From: Mesorhizobium sp. YC-39
Lineage (GTDB): Bacteria > Pseudomonadota > Alphaproteobacteria > Rhizobiales > Rhizobiaceae
DNA length: 64,000 nt
Direction: 5' to 3'
NCBI RefSeq assembly: GCF_025753795.1
Contig: NZ_JAOWPS010000001.1
Span: 744,001 to 808,000 of the forward strand
Shown here: positions 45,424-54,765 of the stretch, one piece after another
How the letters are laid out: the number at the start of each line of letters is the position of its first letter
Numbering within the stretch: position 1 is the first letter of the stretch
The notes under the pieces: model-generated
Told to the model about the DNA's origin: nothing
Seen by the model: the letters and a program-made list of their open reading frames with translations, nothing else
Databases searched by the model: none
Made by a program: the position numbers and the translations under genes

Positions 45424-45735
45424 CAATATGTTGCCAATATGCGTGCCATCATCGAGGCGGCAGCGTGGAGGACATTGTCAAGGTGGAGCTCTATCTCCGT
45501 GACAGCGGCGACAGGAACGCCGTGAATTAAGAATGGCTGCGGATGTTTCCGAATCCGGAGTCCGCCCGGGTCGGCATGTTCGGCCATTGCCGCCGGATAG
45601 CCCATCTCTAATGCATTGCAGTTATCAACGAGTTCCTTGATCTCAGCACAAAAGCTGGTGTCCTCAATGAACATTGCCAATTCTCGCCGCCAGGCACAGC
45701 CTCATCGAAGTCGATGTCGACCAAGCCAGGATCAG
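45424..45735 (+). pseudogene. Decayed RidA/YjgF family gene
   Basis: The plus strand reads QYVANMRAIIEAA, then in the next phase VEDIVKVELYLRDSGDRNAV, a TAA stop, and EWLRMFPNPESARVGMF. This is the RidA pattern (IxxAxGxxxxDIVKVxVYLxD, then FP). A short segment LIEVDVD near 45701 resembles the RidA C-terminus (LVEIDV). There is at least one frameshift near 45470 and one nonsense codon, and no intact start. RidA removes reactive enamines, fitting an amino-compound locus next to the aldehyde dehydrogenase. Confidence 0.7.
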
Positions 45736-45801
45736 CCCGGAAACCGCCGTCCGCCGCTTTTGCGGGATCGCCATTGATCGCAAGGCGGTTCCCACCAGGC
45801 C

Positions 45802-46527
45802 TCACGCATGCAGACCTCCAAGATAGAGTTCGGCGATCCTGGTGTCGCGAGCCAGTGCCGGACCAGCGCCCTCATAGGTGTTGCGCCCGAGGTCGAGTGC
45901 GTAACCGCGATGCGACATCGCCAGCGCCCTGCTGGCGTTCTGCTCGACCATCAAGATCGTCACCCCCGATTGGTTGATGGCCGATACCTGCTCGAACATA
46001 AGGTCGACAAACTGTGGAGCGAGTCCGGCCGTGGGCTCGTCCAGAAGCAGCACCGTCGGCTGCGGTATCAGCGCCCGCGCCATGGCGAGCATCTGCCGCT
46101 CGCCGCCCGACAGGTTACCCGCAAGCTGCCGGCGACGCTCTCTCAGGCGCGGGAAGAGCGCGTACATAGCCTCCATGCGCGGCCGCAATGGCAGGTCGCG
46201 CCGGGACGTCAACCCGATCTCGAGATTCTCCTCGACGGGAAGCGCCTCGAACACGTTTTCGCGCTGCGGCACGTAGCCCAGCCCGTGTCCAACGATGGCG
46301 CTCGGCCGCAACCCGGCTATGTCTAGCGACCCGAGGGTTACGCTGCCGCTTTTGGGGGCCAGCAACCCCATGATGGTCTTGAGCAGCGTCGACTTGCCTG
46401 CCCCATTCGCGCCAACGACCGTGACGATCTCGTTGTTGGCCACCGTGATGCTGACGCCGTTCAGGATGTCGACCTGCGGCACATAGCCCGCGACGAGAGC
46501 AGAGGTCGAAAGGACAGCGTTCGTCAC
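45802..46527 (-). CDS. livF: Branched-chain amino acid-type ABC ATPase (LivF)
   Basis: 241 residues. Walker A GANGAGKST at residues 39-47, signature LSGGERQM, Walker B VLLLDEPTAGL, and the LivF-type end NTYEGAGPALARDTRIAELY. Last gene of the operon; overlaps livG by ATGA. Pumps the substrate captured by the binding protein at 49255-50502. Confidence 0.92.
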   Translation of the reverse strand: MTNAVLSTSALVAGYVPQVDILNGVSITVANNEIVTVVGANGAGKSTLLKTIMGLLAPKSGSVTLGSLDIAGLRPSAIVGHGLGYVPQRENVFEALPVEENLEIGLTSRRDLPLRPRMEAMYALFPRLRERRRQLAGNLSGGERQMLAMARALIPQPTVLLLDEPTAGLAPQFVDLMFEQVSAINQSGVTILMVEQNASRALAMSHRGYALDLGRNTYEGAGPALARDTRIAELYLGGLHA

Positions 46528-47315
46528 GGCACCCTTTCTCCCGCAAGGCCACCCAGATAGGCCTCGACCACCATGGAATCAGCGCGGATCTCCGCGGGCG
46601 TCCCAGTTGCAATGACGCGCCCTTGCGCCATCACGACAACCTTGTCGGCGCGGCTCATCACCGCATCCATGTCGTGCTCGACAAAGAGGAAGGTCGTACC
46701 CCGCTCCTGCCGCAAAATCGCGATTCGGTCGAGGATGCTGCGGCCGAGCCTCGGACTGACGCCAGCCATGGGCTCGTCGAGCAGAACGATCGATGACTCG
46801 GTCATCAGCGCCCGGGCGATCTCGAGAAGCTTGCGCTCACCGCCAGAGAGGGAGCCGGCATAGTCCGCCGCCTTGAGCCGCAATCCGAACGTCTCCAGAA
46901 GCTCTTCCGCGGCGAGGCGGGCGCGGGCTTCCCTCTGTCTGGCGAGTCGCGGGCTGGCCAGCAACGACGGGATATGCTCGCCGGGTTGACGGGGTGCAGC
47001 CAGCAGCATGTTGTCGAGTACCGAGATGCCGGCAAGCACCCGTGTGAGCTGAAAGGTGCGCACAAGCCCCAGGCGCGCGATCTGATGTGGCGCCATTCCG
47101 GCGATGCTCCGGTTCGCAAGGCGGATTGCGCCGGCATCCAGCCGCGCAAAGCCGCTCAGCAGATCGAGCATCGTCGTCTTGCCCGCGCCGTTCGGTCCGA
47201 TCAGCGCCGTGATCGAGCCGCGTGCCACGTCGAAACTTGCGCCGGCAACGGCGCGCAATCCGTCAAAGTGCTTCACCGCATCGCGCACCTCAAGAATGGG
47301 CGTCGGTGCGCTCAT
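46524..47315 (-). CDS. livG: Branched-chain amino acid-type ABC ATPase (LivG)
   Basis: 263 residues. Walker A GPNGAGKTT at residues 40-48, signature LSGGERKLLEIARAL, Walker B IVLLDEPMAGVSP, switch His in FLFVEHDMDAVM. The extra loop with NRSIAGMAPHQIARLGLVRT then FQL is typical for LivG. Overlaps livM and livF by ATGA. Confidence 0.92.
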   Translation of the reverse strand: MSAPTPILEVRDAVKHFDGLRAVAGASFDVARGSITALIGPNGAGKTTMLDLLSGFARLDAGAIRLANRSIAGMAPHQIARLGLVRTFQLTRVLAGISVLDNMLLAAPRQPGEHIPSLLASPRLARQREARARLAAEELLETFGLRLKAADYAGSLSGGERKLLEIARALMTESSIVLLDEPMAGVSPRLGRSILDRIAILRQERGTTFLFVEHDMDAVMSRADKVVVMAQGRVIATGTPAEIRADSMVVEAYLGGLAGERVP

Positions 47316-48238
47316 GGCTCCGCCCTCAGCTCGTTGCGGTTGCCGAGAATGCCCTGCGGCCTCAGACGGCTGAGCAGGATCAGGGAAAGCCCGACTATGA
47401 CGAAGCGCAAAGACGACTGTTGGCCGGCCGACAGCGACGTCTCCATCAGACGCGTGCCCTCAAGGAGAACCCAAAAGATGATGCTGCCCAGAGCGACACC
47501 CGTATAACTGCCCAAGCCGCCAAGCACCAGGATCGCGTAGCCGAAGAAGGTAAAGGTCGGGTCGAAAACGGTCGGATAGAGGTACGTGATATTGAGCGAG
47601 ACGAAGAATCCAGCAATCGCCGCCAGCGCGGCGGCTATACCCAGCGACTGCAGCTTGTAAGAAAACGTGTTCTTGCCTAGCGCCGCCGTGGCATCCTCAT
47701 CCTCACGGATGCCGCGCAGCACCCGTGCCCAGGGCGTGCGCTGCAGGAGCTCCATTGTCACCAGCAGGACGAGGAAGGTTGCCCATATCGCCAGGAGCAG
47801 GGGCAGCTGGGTGTAAGCATCGAGCTCGACGGAAGCGAGCTTCGAAAGCGCCCATTCGTTGACGGAGCGCCAATCGTCGTCGAAACCAATCAAGCCTTGG
47901 TTGCCGCCGGAAAACTCGGCGTTCTGCAAGGTATAGCGGACGATTTCGGCGAAGCCGATCGTAGCGATCGCGAAATGGTGGGAGCGCAGCCTCAGCGCCG
48001 ATATGCCGACCAACATGCCTGCCGCGACGGCCAGCGCCACGGCAAGCAGGAAGGCCAGCCAGAGCGGCAGGCCCCAGCTGACCACGAAGATGCCGACGCT
48101 ATAGGCGCCGATCGCCATGAAGCCCGCCTGGCCAAAGTTCAGCAGGCCGGTAAAGCCGGCGTTGAGCTGCAGGCCCAGCGTGAATATGCCGTATATGCCG
48201 GCGAGCACGCCGACATTGATCCAGAAATCGACGCTCAC
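47312..48238 (-). CDS. livM: Branched-chain amino acid-type ABC permease (LivM)
   Basis: 308 residues beginning with GTG that overlaps the livH stop (GTGA). The LivM core is GLQLNAGFTGLLNFGQAGFM near residue 21 and RSHHFAIATIGFAEIVRYTL near residue 88, with RGIREDEDATAALGKNTF as the coupling loop. Ends with a short tail past LLSRLRPQGILG. Confidence 0.9.
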   Translation of the reverse strand: MSVDFWINVGVLAGIYGIFTLGLQLNAGFTGLLNFGQAGFMAIGAYSVGIFVVSWGLPLWLAFLLAVALAVAAGMLVGISALRLRSHHFAIATIGFAEIVRYTLQNAEFSGGNQGLIGFDDDWRSVNEWALSKLASVELDAYTQLPLLLAIWATFLVLLVTMELLQRTPWARVLRGIREDEDATAALGKNTFSYKLQSLGIAAALAAIAGFFVSLNITYLYPTVFDPTFTFFGYAILVLGGLGSYTGVALGSIIFWVLLEGTRLMETSLSAGQQSSLRFVIVGLSLILLSRLRPQGILGNRNELRAEP

Positions 48239-49248
48239 GATCGTCGTCTCGTTCGGCCGAATATGCCCTGCGGCATAAAAAGCAGCATCAGAATTAGCAG
48301 CGTGAAGCCGACCACCGGCTTCCAGCGCGCGTTGAAAAGCAGGGTCGACCATTCCTGCGAGAGGCCGATAACAATGCCCCCAACCAGGGCGCCGTAGGCG
48401 TTGCCGATGCCGCCGAGTATGGTCGCAGCAAACAGGCCGAGCAGCAGCGTGATGCCGAAATTCGGATTGAAGCTGCCAATCGCTGTCGCATAGAGGACGC
48501 CCGCCAATCCGGCGAGGCAACCAGAGATAGTCCAGGTTATGTCGATGATCCGGCTGGTGTTGATGCCGGACACCTCGGCCAGTGCACGGTTGTCGGCGAG
48601 GGCGCGCATCTCCTTGCCAATGTTGGTGTAACGCAATGCCAGGCCAACGATCACCATTGCGACGAGGCCGACCACAAAGGCCACTGCCTGCAGCGTGCCC
48701 ATGCGCAGCGGGCCAAAGGCAATGGATGTCACGACGTTGGCACCGAGCGTTCTCACCTGGCTGCCGGCGAAGAACTGGATGGTGGAGCGGATGACCAGCC
48801 CCAAGCCGATGGCGGAAAGAAAGAGCTGGAGCGTGCCGGCGCCGGCCCTGCGCAGCGGACGCCACACCAGCTTTTCGGTAGCCAGCGCGAGCGCTGCAGT
48901 TCCGGTCACCGCAAGCAGCATCCCCAGCGGCAGAGGCACGCCGAGCCAGGCAAGCAGGATCGTAAGATAGGCACCTGAGACCATCAGGTCGCCATGCGCG
49001 AAGTTCACAACTTTGAGCATGCCGAAGACCAATGTCAGGCCGATGGCCCCCAGCCCGATATAGCCGCCGGCGACGAAACCGTTGAGGGTGGCTTGCGCGG
49101 CCATTGTTGGGCCGAAGACCGCTATCAACCCACAGAGAATGGCCACCAGAACCAGCAGGAGGATGACCGGACGCGGCAGTCTCGCGAAACGCGGGGGCTG
49201 CGTGGAATCTTCGATTGCTGCCTCCCCGGTTTCAACCAAAGTAGCCAC
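48235..49248 (-). CDS. livH: Branched-chain amino acid-type ABC permease (LivH)
   Basis: 337 residues with a longer than usual N-terminal extension carrying an extra helix VILLLVLVAILCGLIAV before the core GGYIGLGAIGLTLVFGMLKV then VNFAHGDLMVSGAYL. Coupling loop RALADNRALAEVSGINTSRI near residue 219. Starts six bases after the binding-protein stop. Confidence 0.9.
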   Translation of the reverse strand: MATLVETGEAAIEDSTQPPRFARLPRPVILLLVLVAILCGLIAVFGPTMAAQATLNGFVAGGYIGLGAIGLTLVFGMLKVVNFAHGDLMVSGAYLTILLAWLGVPLPLGMLLAVTGTAALALATEKLVWRPLRRAGAGTLQLFLSAIGLGLVIRSTIQFFAGSQVRTLGANVVTSIAFGPLRMGTLQAVAFVVGLVAMVIVGLALRYTNIGKEMRALADNRALAEVSGINTSRIIDITWTISGCLAGLAGVLYATAIGSFNPNFGITLLLGLFAATILGGIGNAYGALVGGIVIGLSQEWSTLLFNARWKPVVGFTLLILMLLFMPQGIFGRTRRRS

Positions 49249-49254
49249 CGAATC

Positions 49255-50502
49255 CTACTTCACGTTGACCTGTTCGACAGTGACCTGCTTGCCGTCCCGA
49301 TACTGGAAGACGTCGTAGAAGCCGGTCGTGAGATCGCCGTTCGGAGCGAAGCGGAACGAGCCCGATACGCCGACGTAGTCGATGGGCTCGCCGCTTGCGG
49401 CTGCATCAACCGCGTCGGCCAGGTTTTCAATGGTGAACTGGCGCGCGCCCTCCTGGCTCACGGTGCGCACCTTGTCGCGGATGGCGCCAGGCTCGGTCGA
49501 GCCAGCCGCGACCGCCGAAAGGAAGCACAGGATGCCGGCATCGAAGGTGTTGGCCGTATAAGAGCCGTTTTCTGCGCCACCGGCCTCATCCCAAAGCTTG
49601 TTGAACAGAGCGTAGGCCCCCGTCCCCCTCGGCGAGCTGCCGGCAACGCCGAACGCGCCGTTGATCGACTCGACCGGAATTGTCCCTGGTACCTTGGCGA
49701 ACGATAGAGTGTCGGCTACGAACAACTTCCTGGGATCAAATTTTCCGGTTCGCACCAGGGCGGCGCCAAGCTTCGCGTAGGTTTCAGGGTAATCGATTAC
49801 TACATAGGCGTCGGGATTGTCGGCCAGCGCCTGGCCGGCTTCCGAATCGAAGGTCTCCTGCTGCGGATCGAAGGAGACGGTGGTCAGCACCTTGCCGCCC
49901 CTGCCTTCCCAATCCTTGGTGAATGTCTTGGACAGGGCATCGCCGTAAGGTTCGTTGCGAAAGATGATTGCGACGTTCTTGCCCTTGCCGGCATGGTTCT
50001 CGATCGCCAGCACCAGGGCCTTGGATTGGAGATCGGCGGCGGCCACAGTGCGAAAAATGGTGCCGTCATCCTTGACGGCTCGCAATCTCGTGCTCGACGC
50101 TTGCGGCCAGAGCGTGATCTTGCGCTGCAACGTGATGCCGTTGAGGACGGAGATCGCTTCAGGTGTCGTCGCCGGTCCCAAGATGCAGGACGCGTTCTTG
50201 TCGACCAGCGTGCGAGCTGCAGACAAAGCGGCCTGCGGATCGCCCTGGGAATCCGCCGCGACGAAGGTGACCGTGGCGGGGATCCCGGCGTCCTTTGCCG
50301 CCTGGTTCGCCACCTGCACGGCGAGCGTTGCCGCCTTTTCTATCGACGGTCCCGTTTCCGACAGCGGACCGGTCGATTCGAGCAAGGCCCCGATCGTCAG
50401 ATCGAGCGACTGCGCCTGCGCTGACGCCGTGCCCATCAAAAGCGCGAGAATGGACACCACGGACCAACTCGCCGAAATCGAACGCTTGCAGAGCAGGCTC
50501 AT
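49255..50502 (-). CDS. Branched-chain amino acid-type ABC binding protein
   Basis: 415 residues. Signal peptide SWSVVSILALLMGTASAQA; then LDLTIGALLESTGPLSETGP, the LivJ/LivK-like start, with ARTLVDKNASCILGPATTPE and FRTVAAADLQSKALVLAIEN. The start at 50502 gives the signal peptide and has GAGGGA upstream; the longer frame is leader. Substrate may be an amino acid, amide or other organic anion. First gene of the operon. Confidence 0.9.
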   Translation of the reverse strand: MSLLCKRSISASWSVVSILALLMGTASAQAQSLDLTIGALLESTGPLSETGPSIEKAATLAVQVANQAAKDAGIPATVTFVAADSQGDPQAALSAARTLVDKNASCILGPATTPEAISVLNGITLQRKITLWPQASSTRLRAVKDDGTIFRTVAAADLQSKALVLAIENHAGKGKNVAIIFRNEPYGDALSKTFTKDWEGRGGKVLTTVSFDPQQETFDSEAGQALADNPDAYVVIDYPETYAKLGAALVRTGKFDPRKLFVADTLSFAKVPGTIPVESINGAFGVAGSSPRGTGAYALFNKLWDEAGGAENGSYTANTFDAGILCFLSAVAAGSTEPGAIRDKVRTVSQEGARQFTIENLADAVDAAASGEPIDYVGVSGSFRFAPNGDLTTGFYDVFQYRDGKQVTVEQVNVK

Positions 50503-50893
50503 CAAGAATCCCTCACGCCCAAAAGGCATTGACTGACGTACTGATTGCTCGGCGGTAAAGTGCGGATCCTCGGAGTCGATTTCCCGGAAGTCAATGGGAA
50601 CTACCGAGAGGATCATCGACCCATCCGCCCCATCGTCGGCGGTAATCGCGCGTCGTGTCCCGGAACGCGTGACCATGTCGTGAACCCCCGCCTTCGACGA
50701 CGGGGCAATCTCGATGAGGTTCCATTTCCGAGCATGCCTGTCGAAATTCTGCCGGGCCATCGGCCAGCACCCCAAAACTGGTGTCGACTATGCTTTAGCG
50801 GAGGGGTCGATCTGTGTTAAGAGTTGTAAAGGGATGTAAAGGGGAGGGATCGCGACCTTCTGGCATGGATTGCGGATGGTTGGGGCGGTAATC
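50503..50893. promoter_or_regulatory. Divergent promoter region of the Liv-type operon and its regulator
   Basis: 390 bases between divergent genes. Near the regulator it holds the three tandem 10-bp repeats at 50815-50844. The rest shows no gene or hairpin of note. Confidence 0.5.
50815..50844 (+). promoter_or_regulatory. Three tandem 10-bp direct repeats, likely OmpR-type operator
   Basis: TGTTAAGAGT, TGTAAAGGGA and TGTAAAGGGG follow each other with exact 10-base period at 50815, 50825 and 50835. Head-to-tail repeats of about one helical turn are what OmpR/PhoB-type winged helices bind. The gene starting 50 bases downstream has such a domain, so this is probably its own site. Confidence 0.65.
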
Positions 50894-53770
50894 ATGGCAA
50901 GTGAGGGCGAAGCCGGCCATGGGGAAATCTTGTTCTTCGGCCCATTCCGCTTGACTGTCGTAGAGCGATCGCTCGTCAAGGATGGTGTGGCGATCGCCAT
51001 CGGTGGCCGAGCTCTCGACATTCTGATTGCGTTGACCCGTCGGCCTGGGGAGGTCTTGAGCGGACAAGAGTTGATCGATCTCGTTTGGCCGGACGTCTTC
51101 GTCGAGAACGCCAATCTTCGCGTGCACATCGCCGCCCTGCGCAAGGCCTTGGGAGACGGCACAGACGGATCCCGATACATCGTCAATGTTCCTGGCAGGG
51201 GCTACACCTTCGTTGCACCAATTCACCGCTCGATTGCAGAGGGCGACCTCCTGCTCGCCACCCCCGTCAGTCCTCCGGGGCCTCAGGGTCTCCCGGCGCC
51301 CAGGCAACTGCTGTTCGGCCGGAGTGAGACCGTCACCAAATTGTCCTCAATGCTCTTGTCGCGGCGCTTTGTCAGCGTGGTCGGTCCAGGCGGCATAGGT
51401 AAGACGACGGTAGCCGTGGCGGTCGCCCACGCGCTAGGTCAGGAGTTCGGCGACAATTCGGTCTGCTTTGTCGATCTTGGTTCGCTTACCGACCCAACAG
51501 TCGTTTCGGGCGCCGTCGCGTCGGCACTCGGCTGCTTTGTTCAGGGGCCAGATCCAGAGCCGTCAATCCTGGCCTTTCTGGCTGACAAGGAAATCCTGAT
51601 TGTTCTGGACAGTTGCGAGCACGTGATCGAGGCCGTCGCGCCGTTGACCGAGCGGCTCTTTCGCCGAGCGCCATCGGTGCATCTGTTGACGACAAGCCGT
51701 GAGGCGTTGCGCGTTGAAGGCGAGAACGTGCATTTGCTCATGCCTCTTGATTGTCCGTCCGACGATGCGTCTTCTGCGGCCGAGGCGCTTGCTTCGCCGG
51801 CGGTACAGCTCTTCATGGAAAGGGCGGCAGCCAGTGGCTACCGAGCCAACCTCGGCGACTCCGAAGCCCTGATCGTTGCGAGCCTCTGCCGTCGACTCGA
51901 CGGGCTTGCGCTGGCTATCGAACTCGCGGCCAGCCGCGTCGGCACCTATGGAATCCAGGGAACCGCAGATCTCCTCGACGACGGCGCCAAGCTTCTGCTG
52001 CAAGGCCGACGCAGCGCTTTGCCTCGGCATCAAACACTTCAAGCCATGCTCGACTGGAGCTTCCGCCTGTTGTCAGCATACGAGCAGAAAGTCCTTTGCA
52101 GACTATCCGTGTTTGTTGGCCAGTTCGCGCTGGAGGCAGCGCATTCGGTTGCAGGAGAAGCCGACGGCACGACACAGACAGTCACCAACGCTATCGTAAG
52201 CCTCGCGGACAAATCCCTCGTGCGGATCTCTGCTGAAAATGGATCGGCCTATTTCCGGCTTCTGGATACGACGCGCGCCTATGCCGCCGCACGACTCGCT
52301 GAAAGCGGCGAGGCCGAAATAGTCGCAAGGCGCCACGCACGCTATTTCACCGATTTTCTCAAGGCGCAGCAAACTCCAGAATTGGTTTCTCATGGCCGCA
52401 ACGCAGCTGCTTATGCTCCGCACATGGGTAACATCCGCCAAGCGCTGGCATGGAGTTTTTCTCGCTCGGGTGACCTTTCCATCGGCGTTGAGCTCGCTGC
52501 CCACGCGGCCCCGCTGTTTCTGGCTGTCTTTTCGCTACTCGCCGAGTGTCAGGAATGGTGTCGGCGAGCCCTCGATGCGCTGCACGAGACTGACCGCGGG
52601 ACGCCACGAGAACTGGAGCTCCAGAAGGCTTTGGCGCTGTCGTCCATGTACCTGTGGGACAACAGCGAAGAGGTCAGGGCTGCGATCGAGCACGGCATAG
52701 AGCTTTCCGAGGCTCTGCAGGATAGGCGGCATCAACATTACCTACTTGTCGGGCTCAATGTTTTTCTCACGCGTCGAGGCGATTTCAGCGGCGCCCTGGC
52801 GGTCGCCAAACGAAGCGCCGCTGTTGCCGAGAGCTCGGGCGGTGCGGCGCAAAAGGTCTTGGCCGAATGGATGCTGGGTGCATCATACCACCTGACTGGC
52901 GATCAAGCGGCTGCACTGCTCCATTGCGAGCTCGGCCTCAAGCTCGCGTCGGATGTCACTCCCGCGCAACTGAACTTCTTTGGTTACGACTACAACGTTC
53001 GAGGGCTCGCATATCTTGCCCGATCTCTATGGCTGCGCGGTTTCCTGGATCAGGGCTATAAAGTCGCACGTGAGGGGATCAATAGGGTGGAGGGCTTCAG
53101 TCACCCCGTCTTGTATTGCTCTGTTCTTCTCGATTCTATCCCGGTTATCCATTGGAGCGGCGACCTCAAAGGAGCGGCAGAGTACACTGAACGCGCAATC
53201 ACATACGCCACCAGATATTCCCTCGACCCCCATCGGGCAGTCGGCCTGGCGCTGAAAGGCGAACTAATCGTCGCAAGCGGTGATCCGACATCGGGCGTCG
53301 AAATCTTGCAGGAGGCGCTGAAGATAATGGGCGCCAATCGGTACCAGGTGACAACTTTGGCGACGTGGCGCGCATTGGCTGAAGGACTAGCCCGCTCCGG
53401 AAGGTTGGACGAAGCTCTCGCCACGATCAACGAGGCCGTGAGGCGCGCGGAGCAGGTCAGCGGGGCATTGTTGTGGCTGCCCGACTTACTGAGAGCCAGA
53501 GGCGAGATCCTGCTGGCACAAATGCGGCCAGATCTGCTGGCAGCCGAAGAGTCGCTGCTCCGCTCGATTGAGCATGCCAGGAAGCAGTCCGCCCAGAGTT
53601 GGGAACTGAAAGCTGCGATCCCCCTGGCGCGCATGTGGGGCGAGCACGGGCGGAGCAACCGGGCTCGCTCGATGCTTGACGACATCTGCCAGCGGTTCAC
53701 AGAGGGTTTTGGAAGCCAGGATCTTGTCTCTGCGCGCCAGCTTCTCGATAGACTGAGATCGATTGACTGA
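50894..53770 (+). CDS. Winged-helix regulator with NB-ARC-like ATPase and TPR region
   Basis: 958 residues from ATG 50894 (an in-frame start 24 bases upstream is possible). N-terminal OmpR-type DNA-binding domain (residues about 10-105: ILFFGPFRLTVVERSL to RYIVNVPGRGYTFVAP). Then an AAA-like ATPase with Walker A VGPGGIGKTT near residue 165 and Walker B ILIVLDSCEHV near residue 238, and a GLALAIELAASR motif near residue 340. The C-terminal half is helical TPR-like. Related to AfsR/SARP-like and MalT-like switch proteins. Divergent from the Liv-type operon, which it may control. Confidence 0.88.
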   Translation: MASEGEAGHGEILFFGPFRLTVVERSLVKDGVAIAIGGRALDILIALTRRPGEVLSGQELIDLVWPDVFVENANLRVHIAALRKALGDGTDGSRYIVNVPGRGYTFVAPIHRSIAEGDLLLATPVSPPGPQGLPAPRQLLFGRSETVTKLSSMLLSRRFVSVVGPGGIGKTTVAVAVAHALGQEFGDNSVCFVDLGSLTDPTVVSGAVASALGCFVQGPDPEPSILAFLADKEILIVLDSCEHVIEAVAPLTERLFRRAPSVHLLTTSREALRVEGENVHLLMPLDCPSDDASSAAEALASPAVQLFMERAAASGYRANLGDSEALIVASLCRRLDGLALAIELAASRVGTYGIQGTADLLDDGAKLLLQGRRSALPRHQTLQAMLDWSFRLLSAYEQKVLCRLSVFVGQFALEAAHSVAGEADGTTQTVTNAIVSLADKSLVRISAENGSAYFRLLDTTRAYAAARLAESGEAEIVARRHARYFTDFLKAQQTPELVSHGRNAAAYAPHMGNIRQALAWSFSRSGDLSIGVELAAHAAPLFLAVFSLLAECQEWCRRALDALHETDRGTPRELELQKALALSSMYLWDNSEEVRAAIEHGIELSEALQDRRHQHYLLVGLNVFLTRRGDFSGALAVAKRSAAVAESSGGAAQKVLAEWMLGASYHLTGDQAAALLHCELGLKLASDVTPAQLNFFGYDYNVRGLAYLARSLWLRGFLDQGYKVAREGINRVEGFSHPVLYCSVLLDSIPVIHWSGDLKGAAEYTERAITYATRYSLDPHRAVGLALKGELIVASGDPTSGVEILQEALKIMGANRYQVTTLATWRALAEGLARSGRLDEALATINEAVRRAEQVSGALLWLPDLLRARGEILLAQMRPDLLAAEESLLRSIEHARKQSAQSWELKAAIPLARMWGEHGRSNRARSMLDDICQRFTEGFGSQDLVSARQLLDRLRSID

Positions 53771-53799
53771 ACTCGGCAGACCGGACCGCGGCCGAGCGG

Positions 53800-54048
53800 C
53801 TCGAACTCGGCAGCGGCTGCCGTGTCGCTGCGGATCATATACCACCACACCACGGCACCTCTGGGGTTGAGGCAAGCGACGTTGGAATAACTGCCATGGG
53901 CACCCTGGGGGTATCCCGTCGCCAGCGTATTGCCGGGCACGAAGACCGAGAAACCCGGCAGCTCGCGGCGCATGTCGGCCGCATAGCGCTGCGGCGGGCC
54001 GTTGACGATCCGGAACTGGCAATGCGCGAGTGCACCGGCGCGGCCCAA
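53800..54048 (-). pseudogene. Remnant of a DapA-family aldolase gene
   Basis: In one minus frame the text RYAADMRRELPGFSVFVPGN, then TLATGYPQGAHGSYSNVACL, NPRGAVVWWYMIRSD and AAAAEFE is the middle of a dihydrodipicolinate synthase/N-acetylneuraminate lyase-like protein. Neither the N-terminal half nor the C-terminus is present, and no start is available. So it is a fragment of about 83 codons left by deletion, lying between the regulator gene and nasT. Confidence 0.7.
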
Positions 54049-54162
54049 TCAGTGTTGTCCTTGGCATGGTCGTGGGCAGAAAGGCTCTGATTTCCGAGCG
54101 ACGTGCGGCCGTCAGTCATCATACCGCATTGCACAATCCCCTCGTCTGGGCAAAATGCAGGC

Positions 54163-54765
54163 ATGGTCCGAACCTCACTCGCCGTTCTGGTGATCGACGA
54201 AAACCGCATCCGCGCCTCGATCATCGAGGCCGGGCTGCGCGAGGCCGGCCATGAGCGCGTCACTGTCATCCACGACGTGACCGGCATTGCGCGGCGCATC
54301 GCCGAGATTGAGCCTGACGTCATCGTCATCGATCTCGAAAACCCTAATCGCGACATGCTGGAGAACATGTTCCAGCTGTCGCGCGCGGTGAAGCGGCCGA
54401 TCGCCATGTTCGTCGACCGCTCCGACCGGGCCTCGATCGAGGCGGCGGTCGATGCCGGCGTGTCGGCCTATGTCGTCGATGGGCTGCGGCAAGAGCGCGT
54501 CAAGCCGATCCTCGACATGGCGGTCAGCCGTTTCAACGCCTTCTCGCGCATGGCGCGCGAGCTGGAGGAGGCGCGCAGCGAGCTGGAGAACCGCAAGGTC
54601 ATCGACCGCGCCAAGGGCATATTGATGAAGTCGCGCGGCTTGAGCGAAGAGGCCGCCTACACCCTGCTGCGTAAGACGGCGATGAACCAGAACCGCAAGA
54701 TCAGCGACATCGCCCAAAGCTTGGTGACCGCCGCCGGGCTGCTTGGGCCGTCGGAGGACGAATGA
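54163..54765 (+). CDS. nasT: NasT, ANTAR-domain RNA-binding antiterminator for nitrate assimilation
   Basis: 200 residues. N-terminal receiver-like domain (LAVLVIDENRIRASIIEAGL, IEPDVIVIDLENPNRDMLEN) and a C-terminal ANTAR domain ENRKVIDRAKGILMKSRGLS with EEAAYTLLRKTAM. In studied bacteria NasT is held by NasS and, when nitrate is present, is released to bind hexaloop hairpins in leader RNA and block termination. Two matching leaders lie at 57561-57654 and 61095-61191. The start at 54163 fits the receiver fold. The stop overlaps nasS (ATGA). Confidence 0.93.
   Translation: MVRTSLAVLVIDENRIRASIIEAGLREAGHERVTVIHDVTGIARRIAEIEPDVIVIDLENPNRDMLENMFQLSRAVKRPIAMFVDRSDRASIEAAVDAGVSAYVVDGLRQERVKPILDMAVSRFNAFSRMARELEEARSELENRKVIDRAKGILMKSRGLSEEAAYTLLRKTAMNQNRKISDIAQSLVTAAGLLGPSEDE

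Noticed and set aside
45423..45680. 85-codon minus-strand frame downstream of the aldehyde dehydrogenase
   Set aside because: The plus strand carries recognisable RidA blocks at the same place, so the minus frame is a shadow of the pseudogene.
53101..53799. Minus-strand frame opposite the regulator's 3' end, continuous with the DapA-like fragment
   Set aside because: Only the part beyond the regulator gene (53800-54048) has family likeness; the rest is antisense shadow.
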